Positions 1 through 5,730 of a stretch of DNA of 6,580 nt are shown in pieces (positions within the stretch are counted from its first letter, which is position 1; each line of letters starts with the position of its first letter). Below the pieces are notes generated by a model. That model did no database searches and had not been told where the DNA came from. It was given only the letters and a program-made list of their open reading frames with translations. The position numbers and the translations under genes were made by a program. Origin of the DNA: Planctomycetaceae bacterium (GTDB lineage Bacteria; Planctomycetota; Planctomycetia; Planctomycetales; Planctomycetaceae); contig JAEUIG010000684.1 of assembly GCA_016795125.1 (NCBI GenBank), positions 1-6,580 of the forward strand, given 5' to 3'.

Positions 1-451
1 GAAGCCTCTGGCCGGTCAGGGGATGTACATAGTCCGGTGCGATCTCCGCCAGCGGAACGGCGACAAACGCGCGGCGGCTGATGTCGGGATCGGGAATCCG
101 TGCGCCGGCGACTTCCATGACGTCCCGGTCGAACAGTGCGATGTCGATGTCGATCGTCCGCGCTGCATACTTGTCATGCGGATCGCGGACCCGTCCGAGC
201 GCCGCTTCAATCTCCGGCAGGATTCGCCCGCGCAGCTCGGCCGCAGAGTGGATCGTCTCCAGCAGCACGGCCGCATTGAGATAATTGGCCTGCGCAGAGC
301 CGTCAACGGGCGGCGACTCCCACACCCGCGACGTGCGGACGACCTTGCCGTGTCTCTCCAGCAGGCGGACCGCCGCCGGCAGATTCCGCTCCGGATCGAT
401 GTTCGATCCCAGGAGCAGATATGCCCAATGCGTCCCAGGCGCGGTGGTCAT
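1..451 (-). CDS. folK: 2-amino-4-hydroxy-6-hydroxymethyldihydropteridine pyrophosphokinase FolK (HPPK), 3' end cut by the window edge
   Basis: HPPK transfers pyrophosphate from ATP to 6-hydroxymethyl-7,8-dihydropterin, the step before dihydropteroate synthase in folate synthesis; it is cytosolic. The sequence shows 150 codons from ATG (451-449) with no stop before the edge. Family marks are the opening YLLLGSNIDPERNL (residues 11-24), SRVWESPPV (41-49), and the Mg-binding block KYAARTIDIDIALF (94-107), where D101 and D103 match the two metal-binding aspartates of E. coli HPPK. RRAFVAVPLAEIAPDYVHP (126-144) is the usual C-terminal block. One oddity is that the common PHP before this block reads PDP (120-122). 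The start overlaps the folB stop as ATGA (451-448) with no clear Shine-Dalgarno site, which suggests translational coupling. HPPK is usually about 160-180 residues, so only a short C-terminal piece should be missing. Identification is very secure. Confidence 0.96.
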   Translation of the reverse strand, partial: MTTAPGTHWAYLLLGSNIDPERNLPAAVRLLERHGKVVRTSRVWESPPVDGSAQANYLNAAVLLETIHSAAELRGRILPEIEAALGRVRDPHDKYAARTIDIDIALFDRDVMEVAGARIPDPDISRRAFVAVPLAEIAPDYVHPLTGQRL

Positions 452-828
452 GGCCGACGCATTGCGGCCAGATCGGCGCGCGTCCGCTCGATCGTCACTC
501 CGACCGAACTCGCGAACCGCAGCGCGCCGGGTTTCTGCACGTTGATGCGCACCCGCGACACACGCTCATCCCGCAGGCAGAGAGCTGCCACGGCTTCCGC
601 CAGCGCTTCGACAAGATTGAAGCGCGACTGCTCGACGAACTCGATCACTTCCTTGGCGATCGTGCGGTAGTTGACCGCGTCGCTGATGCCGTCGCTGCGG
701 GCCGCCGGACGCAGATCGGTCTCCAGCAACAGGTTCAACAGGACATCCTGGCGGTTCACCCGCTCGTCGGGATTGATGCCGACAATCGCCCGCAGCAGCA
801 GGTCCCGGATCTCAATGGTGTCGGGCAT
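448..828 (-). CDS. folB: dihydroneopterin aldolase FolB
   Basis: FolB is a cytosolic enzyme that splits 7,8-dihydroneopterin into 6-hydroxymethyl-7,8-dihydropterin and glycolaldehyde, supplying the substrate of FolK. The 126-residue product has the usual family length. It opens with IEIRDLLLRAIVGINPDER (residues 5-23), contains a central SDGISDAVNYRTIAKEV (45-61), and ends with INVQKPGALRFASSVGVTIE (95-114). By family comparison the active-site residues are E22, Y54, E74 and K99, close to the positions in the S. aureus enzyme. The ATG (828-826) is preceded by a good Shine-Dalgarno-like GGAGAGG on the minus strand. It lies 44 nt after the permease stop with no terminator between, and its TGA overlaps the folK ATG. 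The main alternative, dihydroneopterin triphosphate epimerase FolX, is a close paralogue mostly found in gammaproteobacteria; the adjacent folK favours FolB. Confidence 0.96.
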   Translation of the reverse strand: MPDTIEIRDLLLRAIVGINPDERVNRQDVLLNLLLETDLRPAARSDGISDAVNYRTIAKEVIEFVEQSRFNLVEALAEAVAALCLRDERVSRVRINVQKPGALRFASSVGVTIERTRADLAAMRRP

Positions 829-872
829 GCGTCATCCTCTCCGGAGGCGGGACCGCAGAATCGGCGGACCAT

Positions 873-2198
873 TCACTCCGCGTCGGCACGAAATTTCCAC
901 CAGCCCACGAGAAAGAAGACCGCGGCAAATCCCAGCAGGGCGAAGCAGCTTTTGGCGATCTGCGCGCCGATGACGTGCTCGTGGCTGAGGATTTCATCAT
1001 AAGCCATCAGCGCCCAGGCGTGCGGAGTCCCCAGGCTGATTTTCTGCATCAGCAGCGGCAGCCACTTGCGGGGCATGAAGCACCCGCTGATGCCGGCCAG
1101 AACGATGACCAGCGAATTTCCGTACGCCGAGACCTGCGAATCGGTGCGGATGAAGGTGGACACCATCAGCCCCAGCGCCGTCGCCGCCAACGATGTGCAC
1201 ACGATGACCGGAATCAGCAGCCACGGCTCGGCTCCCCACGACATTCCAAAGATCAGCCGCCCGCCGAGGAACAGCAGTGCGGTCTGCACCAGCGACAGCA
1301 CGTAGAACGGAATGTTTTTGCCGATCAGGATTCCCAGCGGGCTGATCGGCGCGAGCTTCAGCCGCCGCAGCGTCCCCAGGTCGCGTTCGGCGATGAAGGA
1401 CCGGGCCATGATGTTCACCAGGAAGAACACGAACATCACGGTGTAGGAGGGGACGAGCGTCTCGTACATCATGCTGGTCGTGCCGCGCTTCTGCTGGACG
1501 ACTTCCAGCAGCTGGAATTCCGGGGGTGGATTCTCGCGGGCTTTCTGTTCCGACAGGCGGACTGCATTGCGGACGAACACGTTGCTGGAGTCGCCGGCGA
1601 CGATCGGGGCGATGGACCGCAGCACGTCGCTGTAGGCGACTCCGGCCGCCAGTTCGCCGATCTTGGCGAGGCTCGCCTTGGTCTCGAACAGCAGGTCGAG
1701 CGAGCGCGGCCCGCTGGCCAGCTTGCCGGTCCGCAGGCTGAGAATGTCCTGCAGTTCGACCGCGGCCAGTTTCTCCGGGAACTCCGGCCCGACGACCAGC
1801 ACCAGCGCCACGGCCCCCCGGTCAAGGTCTTCCCGCGCGCGTTCGTGCGTCGCGGCTTCGCTGAGCACAAAATGGTCGTGGGCGCCGATCGCCGCGAGCA
1901 TATCCCGCAGGGCGTTGCGGCGGCGCGCGTCGCTGCGCGACTCCGATTCCGGCTCGTCGCTCGACGACGCTGCCGACGCATTGTCTGGAGTCGCTTCGGC
2001 GGCCAGGCCCGGCAAGCCGGACAGGTTGACGACGGCGATCGACACGTCGTCGCCGCCGTCCCGCGCGTTGAGGATCTGTCCGGTCGACAGGCCGATGATC
2101 GTGATGAAGATCAACGGCAGCAACAGGAGCACGATCGCGGCGCGGCGATCGCGCATCAACAGCCGGAGGTCCTTGAGAGTAATCTGCAGGGCACGCAT
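873..2198 (-). CDS. ABC-2 family transporter permease with large extracytoplasmic domain
   Basis: Predicted inner-membrane subunit of an ABC exporter. With ATG at 2198-2196 the product has 441 residues. The first membrane helix lies at about 20-40, followed by a soluble domain of about 210 residues, then five helices at about 250-266, 295-317, 325-349, 361-377 and 416-434. This one-plus-five layout is typical of the ABC-2 permease type in which the domain after helix 1 lies outside the membrane. The loop ERDLGTLRRLKLAPISPLG (271-289) followed by GK is the conserved cytoplasmic segment of these permeases that contacts the ATPase. Residues 72-92 form a Ser/Asp/Glu-rich, probably disordered insert. 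A TTG three bases upstream could also start it, but GGAAGG lies seven bases before the ATG, the better spacing. It follows the lipid kinase gene by 18 nt and precedes folB by 44 nt. No ATPase gene lies in the window, so substrate and partner are unknown. Confidence 0.9.
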   Translation of the reverse strand: MRALQITLKDLRLLMRDRRAAIVLLLLPLIFITIIGLSTGQILNARDGGDDVSIAVVNLSGLPGLAAEATPDNASAASSSDEPESESRSDARRRNALRDMLAAIGAHDHFVLSEAATHERAREDLDRGAVALVLVVGPEFPEKLAAVELQDILSLRTGKLASGPRSLDLLFETKASLAKIGELAAGVAYSDVLRSIAPIVAGDSSNVFVRNAVRLSEQKARENPPPEFQLLEVVQQKRGTTSMMYETLVPSYTVMFVFFLVNIMARSFIAERDLGTLRRLKLAPISPLGILIGKNIPFYVLSLVQTALLFLGGRLIFGMSWGAEPWLLIPVIVCTSLAATALGLMVSTFIRTDSQVSAYGNSLVIVLAGISGCFMPRKWLPLLMQKISLGTPHAWALMAYDEILSHEHVIGAQIAKSCFALLGFAAVFFLVGWWKFRADAE

Positions 2199-2216
2199 CA
2201 ACGGGCCTTCCGTAGC

Positions 2217-3044
2217 TCAGCCCTGTGCGCCGGGCGACGGGTTTCGCCGCCGCCACAGGCTGATCAGTCCGAACACCGTGCTGCCCACGATCAGCATCCG
2301 CAGGGCGTGCGGGTCGCCGCCGATGGTCTGTTCGCAGGCGACCAGCGTGGCCAGGCCGACGCGCAGGTTGTCATTCAGCTTCAGCGGCAGCGACTCGGCC
2401 AGAGCCGCGGCGGCGGTGATGATCGCTGCGATCCTGAGTGAATCGGCAAACTGCGCGTGCGGCACTTCGCTCCAGTACACCAGCCCGGAGACCACGGAAC
2501 CGGCAATCCAGAAACAGAGCAGTCCGGCCCATGTCTTATCGCGATTCCAGAACAGTCTCGGTCCGCCGATCAGCTTGCCTCCCAGCGTTGCCGACCCGTC
2601 ACCCAGCGCGAGGATGGTCAGCACCATCAGGCAGAACTCAGGATGCTGCGGCGCGATGGCCAGCGCACCCATCACCGAGAACGAGTACCACAGCACGGAA
2701 TCGTTCCAGCCGGAACTTCCCTCTCCAGCACGTTCCACTTCCCGTGCGCGGCGCAGGCCGAAGAACGCCAGGCCGATCGCCAGTCCGCATACCCAAACCC
2801 GGACCGGCAGTTCCCAATCCGGGTAGCTGTGCGGGTACAGCCACAACAGCAGCGGCAGCAGACCGGGCGTCATGTGCAGCAACCGGCGGCGCAGCTCCGC
2901 GCGCCCCATCCGCCCGGCGATCGCCTGTGAGCCGGGTATGCTGAAGACGAGGTCCAGTGGGCTGTGTGACCTGGAGTCGCCAGGCGTGACGGCCGACATC
3001 GGCGATGTATCGTTTGGGGGAACAGGGTCTGTGGCGGTCGGCAT
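2217..3044 (-). CDS. membrane CTP-dependent lipid kinase-like protein (dolichol kinase / Dgk1 / phytol kinase superfamily)
   Basis: A polytopic membrane protein of 275 residues with about eight hydrophobic segments (roughly 58-72, 79-97, 117-131, 136-148, 172-191, 203-218, 227-240 and 248-264). Family marks are RRRLLHMTPGLLPLLLWLYP (52-71), the short motif GDG at 148-150 followed by TLGGKLIG, NRDKTWAG (167-174), and ALAESLPLKLNDNL (214-227). These match the order seen in the SEC59/Dgk1/VTE5 group, which phosphorylates polyprenols, diacylglycerol or phytol with CTP and is often auto-annotated as phosphatidate cytidylyltransferase. The real lipid substrate cannot be read from the sequence. The first 45 residues are hydrophilic and Pro/Ser-rich, an extension beyond the usual core. 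An in-frame ATG at 2999-2997 would trim 15 of them, but the 3044 start has a weak GGTGGA upstream and the later one has nothing. It is first in the run leading to the permease and folBK. Confidence 0.82.
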   Translation of the reverse strand: MPTATDPVPPNDTSPMSAVTPGDSRSHSPLDLVFSIPGSQAIAGRMGRAELRRRLLHMTPGLLPLLLWLYPHSYPDWELPVRVWVCGLAIGLAFFGLRRAREVERAGEGSSGWNDSVLWYSFSVMGALAIAPQHPEFCLMVLTILALGDGSATLGGKLIGGPRLFWNRDKTWAGLLCFWIAGSVVSGLVYWSEVPHAQFADSLRIAAIITAAAALAESLPLKLNDNLRVGLATLVACEQTIGGDPHALRMLIVGSTVFGLISLWRRRNPSPGAQG

Positions 3045-3057
3045 AGTGCGTCGTCCA

Positions 3058-3093
3058 CCAGGCCCGCCGGTATCCGGCGGTGAGAGTTCCTGG
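3058..3093 (-). promoter_or_regulatory. two-part hairpin in the leader of the lipid kinase gene
   Basis: A perfect 7-bp inverted repeat, CCGCCGG (3064-3070) and CCGGCGG (3074-3080), has a 3-nt loop. It is enclosed by a second pair, CCAGG (3058-3062) and CCTGG (3089-3093). In the minus-strand RNA this structure ends 13 nt before the ATG at 3044 and overlaps the edge of the weak ribosome-binding region. The repeat is seen directly. A role in translation or attenuation is inference, and chance is possible in DNA this GC-rich. No convincing -35/-10 promoter was seen in 3099-3271. Confidence 0.3.
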
Positions 3094-3271
3094 ATGCCGG
3101 CAACGCATCCATTCGTCCGGACTCAACTCGGCAACGGGGACGAACGAACCCGCATCATTCGTCGGCCTGAACAGCCTAACGCCGCGACACCTGTCCGGGC
3201 AACCGTTGCAGTCTCGCCAGCCCCCCTGAAGTGACGTCGTGGAGTGCGGGAGTGACTTGCGAAGCGACTCT

Positions 3272-3298
3272 GAGCGGCGGGGCTAAGCCCCGCCGCTC
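3272..3298 (-). terminator. perfect 12-bp GC-rich hairpin after the halogenase-like gene
   Basis: GAGCGGCGGGGC (3272-3283), loop TAA, then GCCCCGCCGCTC (3287-3298) form a perfect 12-bp stem with a 3-nt loop. It lies 11 bases past the stop of the halogenase-like gene in the direction of transcription, the position of a terminator, and separates that gene from the lipid kinase transcription unit. No T-run follows on the minus strand, so it is not a textbook intrinsic terminator. It could instead be a dispersed REP-like repeat unit used at gene ends. The structure is certain; the function is inferred. Confidence 0.5.
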
Positions 3299-3309
3299 GT
3301 CGGCCTTGG

Positions 3310-4818
3310 TTACCGTGCGGCCATCATCTCCGCCATCGGCATCGGATCGTGCGCTCCGTTGCCGTTCTCATGGCTGTGGCCGTGACCATTGGCGTCGGCC
3401 ATCTGTGCGTAACGCTGCGTAATCGGCACGTGATCGAGCGTGTGATCGTCGGCCTGTTGCAGTTCTTCGGCCTTCGGAATGTTGAGGCGCGGGCCGGTGT
3501 AGGCGTAATCCTCGTAGCGCTTCCATCCGCCGAGGCCGATCAGTGGAGCAAGCCATGCCGAGATGTTGCCGTTCAGGCTCATCAACTGCACGACCCAGTT
3601 GTGGCGATGGAACCGGCCGGTGCCCCACGAACAGGCCCGTCGCAGGAACCAGTTATTGAAGTGGTCGAACCACGAACCGGTCGACGCCACGTAGCCGGCG
3701 ATCGTCTTGTAGTTTCGCATGCACCGGTAGAAGCACCGCATCGGCCGGAACACCCGCTTGCGGTAGTCGATGATGTACCGCTCGTATTCGCGAACGCCGT
3801 CCGGCTGGCCGCCGCTCTTGAGGTACTGGTGGATCGCCTTCGCCGCTTCTTCGCCAGTGGTGTGCGCGATCTGCACGCCCGAAGAATACAGCGGATCGAC
3901 GAAAAAGTTGGCGTCGCCGATCGACACCCAGTTGTCGCCGCTGAATTTCGTGGTCGTGTACGCGAGGTCCTTGAGGCCGCGCACGCGGCCGACCTGCGTC
4001 GCGTTCCGGAAGCGGTCCTGGATGAACTTGTACTTGTTGATCGTGTTCAGCAGGTTCTCTTCCGGCACGTTGCTCCAGGAGTTGGTCGCCGGCTGGTTCT
4101 GCACGGTGCCGACGCTCATGATGTCGTGCGACAGCGGGATGAACCACAGCCAGCCGTTCGGCACGAAGTAGCCGTTGAAGAAGCCCTGCCTGTAACCCGG
4201 ATCACGCGTTACGCCGCGGAAGTGCCCGAAGGCCGCCGAGGTCTTGATGATCGGGTCCATGACGATGCAATCGAGCTTGCGGGCCATGATGCACCGCCGC
4301 CCGCTGGCATCGACGACGAACCTCGGCTTGATGATCTGCTCCTCGCCGTTGCGACGGACCTTGACGCCCGTCACTTTCTTGCCTTCCAGGATCACGTCGA
4401 CGACGTTGGTCTTTTCCCACAGGGTCACGCCGTTTTCGACGGCGCAGTCCTGGAGCTGCTTGTCAAAGACGGCCCGCTCCACCTGGTAGGCATACGGGCG
4501 CGGGCTGAAGTCGCTCCGCGGCACGTTGTGGAAATAGCCGATTGTCGAATAGATCTCGTTCTTGTTCGGGTAACGGCCGATCCGGAACTCGCCGGCGTAC
4601 TTGAACGTGTGCCCCGAGTGCTGAAGCTTGTCGGCGATGCCCATCCGTTCCCAGATCGGCTGCGTGCCGGGCAGCAGCGATTCGCCGACATGGAACCGGG
4701 GGAACTCTTCCCGTTCCAGCAAAACGACCTTGTAGCCCTGCTTGGCGAGGAAGGTGGCGCAGACGGCGCCGCCGGGACCGCTGCCCATAATTGCCACGTC
4801 AAACTGTTCATTCGTCAT
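3310..4818 (-). CDS. flavin-dependent halogenase-like FAD oxidoreductase (tryptophan halogenase family)
   Basis: A 502-residue soluble flavoprotein of the tryptophan halogenase/geranylgeranyl reductase-like fold. Near the N-terminus VAIMGSGPGGAV (8-19) is the FAD-binding GxGxxG, with E35 at the end of strand 2. RFHVGESLLPGTQPIWERMG (41-60) is the block typical of phenolic and carrier-bound-substrate halogenases. K73 in TFKYAGEF is a candidate for the lysine that binds hypohalous acid. VVDASG (168-173) is a second flavin contact. WLWFIP (223-228) fits the halogenase signature WxWxIP, and GDANFFVDPLYSSGV (301-315) fits FxDPxxSxG. The C-terminus (476-502) is rich in His, Asn, Gly and Met. Known family members use FADH2, O2 and halide; no flavin reductase gene is visible here and the substrate is unknown. 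The ATG at 4818 is well placed, since the Rossmann fold starts at residue 6, with GAGG 10 nt upstream. True halogenation is inferred; a hydroxylase or reductase role remains possible. Confidence 0.88.
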   Translation of the reverse strand: MTNEQFDVAIMGSGPGGAVCATFLAKQGYKVVLLEREEFPRFHVGESLLPGTQPIWERMGIADKLQHSGHTFKYAGEFRIGRYPNKNEIYSTIGYFHNVPRSDFSPRPYAYQVERAVFDKQLQDCAVENGVTLWEKTNVVDVILEGKKVTGVKVRRNGEEQIIKPRFVVDASGRRCIMARKLDCIVMDPIIKTSAAFGHFRGVTRDPGYRQGFFNGYFVPNGWLWFIPLSHDIMSVGTVQNQPATNSWSNVPEENLLNTINKYKFIQDRFRNATQVGRVRGLKDLAYTTTKFSGDNWVSIGDANFFVDPLYSSGVQIAHTTGEEAAKAIHQYLKSGGQPDGVREYERYIIDYRKRVFRPMRCFYRCMRNYKTIAGYVASTGSWFDHFNNWFLRRACSWGTGRFHRHNWVVQLMSLNGNISAWLAPLIGLGGWKRYEDYAYTGPRLNIPKAEELQQADDHTLDHVPITQRYAQMADANGHGHSHENGNGAHDPMPMAEMMAAR

Positions 4819-4912
4819 TTCGCGAGTACCTCAACTGGAATCTCAAACCGGGAGACATCGCCGCGGGGCAGGAGATACCGAACCGGACTTTCGGCTGTGA
4901 ATTCGGCCTGAT

Positions 4913-4931
4913 GCAAGGCATCGAACCTTGC
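4913..4931 (-). repeat. inverted repeat resembling a tRNA T-arm
   Basis: GCAAGG (4913-4918) and CCTTGC (4926-4931) flank 7 bases. Read on the minus strand this is a 6-bp stem closing the loop TTCGATG, exactly the shape and loop sequence of a tRNA T-arm. No matching acceptor stem or anticodon arm exists on either side, so it is not a tRNA gene. It may be a chance hairpin, an operator, or a relic of a tRNA end. Confidence 0.4.
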
Positions 4932-5048
4932 GTCGGCTCCGCTGCAGATTGTTTATCGCGGACCGCCGGCTCGCTGCCGCCCCTGCGGAACCGATCTTTT
5001 CCTCAAACCGCGTTCCTGATATGACCCCTAACCCACTGCACGTCCGTT

Positions 5049-5062
5049 TCTCATAAATGAGA
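5049..5062 (+). promoter_or_regulatory. inverted repeat overlapping the lipoprotein ribosome-binding site
   Basis: TCTCAT (5049-5054) and ATGAGA (5057-5062) form a perfect dyad with a 2-base spacer, 10 nt before the ATG at 5073. As RNA, UCUCA and UGAGA can pair with a UAAA loop. The right arm covers most of GAGAG (5059-5063), the best Shine-Dalgarno candidate for this gene, so folding would hide it. The dyad could also be an operator. The repeat is seen; the role is inferred. Confidence 0.35.
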
Positions 5063-5072
5063 GAATTCAGAC

Positions 5073-5231
5073 ATGAGGATCATGTCGCCCAAGCGGGCTG
5101 TGCTTGCCGTCCTGCTTGCAATGTGTTGCCTGGCCGCGGGTTGCAACTCGCTCAAGGATGCCTGGAACACCAGGGGGGGTCCACAACAGTGGGAACCGGA
5201 CGACGCGGGCAATAGCGACGATGACTTCTGA
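5073..5231 (+). CDS. small predicted lipoprotein, 52 residues, family unknown
   Basis: ATG at 5073, TGA at 5229-5231. The product starts with a short basic stretch (R2, K7, R8), a hydrophobic core AVLAVLLAMCCLAAG (9-23), and a lipobox LAAGC with the lipidation cysteine at C24. Signal peptidase II cleavage would leave a 29-residue mature peptide, CNSLKDAW... ending in an acidic, Asp-rich tail. GAGAG nine bases upstream supports the start; a second Met at codon 4 is possible. A lipid-anchored envelope location is a firm prediction, but function is unknown. It is followed by another small lipoprotein on the same strand, whose possible ATG at 5221 overlaps this stop. Its short length makes it easy to miss in gene calling. 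C18 and C19 also lie in the signal segment, but only C24 fits the lipobox. Confidence 0.75.
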   Translation: MRIMSPKRAVLAVLLAMCCLAAGCNSLKDAWNTRGGPQQWEPDDAGNSDDDF

Positions 5232-5307
5232 TCGCCAATACCGCTGGTTTTTCCGGTGGTCGCCTCGCGGCGCGCACCGAGGTCGGCAACAATGCCACCA
5301 ATATAGG

Positions 5308-5730
5308 GTGGCTGAAACCGACTTACCACCCCAGCCCGGCCGCGTCCCCACTATTGGGACGAGTCCTGGATGCGCCTGTCGGCGGCCGGACAAACCGCGA
5401 GTTCTGCTCTGTCTCACGCTCACGATTCCGGCGATTCTGGCCGGATGCAAGGCACCGAGCGTCGCCCGACACAACCGCGGTACGCCAACCGCCACGGTCG
5501 CTTCGCAGGCTTCCGTTGGTGCAGAACTCGACCAACGACTGGCGGCGCAGACCTCCGGCGACGAACCTGTTCCGCCCGCCCAGTCAGACGCGGCGCCCGC
5601 ACCCAAGCCGCGGCGACTGATTCCGGAGTGGCTGCGGCTCGGCGGCGACAAGGAACCCGTGCCGCTGCCGACCACGCCGATTTCCGACGAGCGCCCGGCC
5701 GTCAACGGACCGGTGGAAGAGTTCCAGTAG
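5308..5730 (+). CDS. predicted small lipoprotein, start uncertain, possibly frameshifted at its 5' end
   Basis: The frame ending at TAG 5728-5730 encodes a hydrophobic segment RVLLCLTLTIPAILAGC with an ILAGC lipobox. From the GTG at 5308 the cysteine is C47 and the whole product is 140 residues. The mature part (about 94 residues) is Ala/Pro-rich and polar, with PKPRRLIPEWLRLGG near the middle of its second half and the end NGPVEEFQ. I do not recognise a family. The start is doubtful: no ATG lies just before the signal segment in this frame. Options are GTG 5308 (about 30 residues before the hydrophobic core), ATG 5221 (169 residues, overlapping the previous stop), or ATG 5370 in another frame, which would join the lipobox frame if one base were extra near 5385-5400. 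Codon use from about 5400 to the stop looks coding, with many G/C third positions. Coding is likely, the start is not settled. Confidence 0.6.
   Translation: MAETDLPPQPGRVPTIGTSPGCACRRPDKPRVLLCLTLTIPAILAGCKAPSVARHNRGTPTATVASQASVGAELDQRLAAQTSGDEPVPPAQSDAAPAPKPRRLIPEWLRLGGDKEPVPLPTTPISDERPAVNGPVEEFQ

Larger units (their letters stand above)
4819..5072. promoter_or_regulatory. divergent intergenic region between the halogenase-like gene and the lipoprotein gene
   Basis: No gene is supported in these 254 bp. They separate two genes that point away from each other, so both promoters should lie here. I found no -35/-10 pair I would defend: the best -10-like strings on the plus strand (GATATG at about 5018-5023, CATAAA at 5052-5057) lack a good -35. 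Two inverted repeats are present, 4913-4931 and 5049-5062. The promoter role is inferred from layout. Confidence 0.5.

Noticed and set aside
829..872. Promoter or terminator between the permease and folB
   Set aside because: Only 44 nt with a 4-bp pairing at best and no T-run; read-through within one operon is simpler.
975..2441. Long plus-strand open frame of 488 codons opposite the permease and lipid kinase
   Set aside because: It is the antisense of well-supported genes; its product is Gln/Arg/Asp/His-rich with no domain, as expected for a reverse-strand shadow in GC-rich DNA.
3349..4911. Plus-strand open frame of 520 codons opposite the halogenase-like gene
   Set aside because: It mirrors the codon positions of a gene with clear motifs, has an Arg/Val/Asp-rich product without known motifs, and no ribosome site.
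4880..4990. Possible tRNA gene on the minus strand, prompted by the T-arm-like loop TTCGATG
   Set aside because: No acceptor stem partner for the bases after the T-arm is found 45-65 nt upstream, and no anticodon or D arm could be folded.
5294..5312. Inverted repeat GCCACC/GGTGGC as a terminator of the 52-residue lipoprotein gene
   Set aside because: Only 6 bp with a 7-nt loop and no T-run; it overlaps the candidate GTG start of the next gene and is within chance for this base composition.
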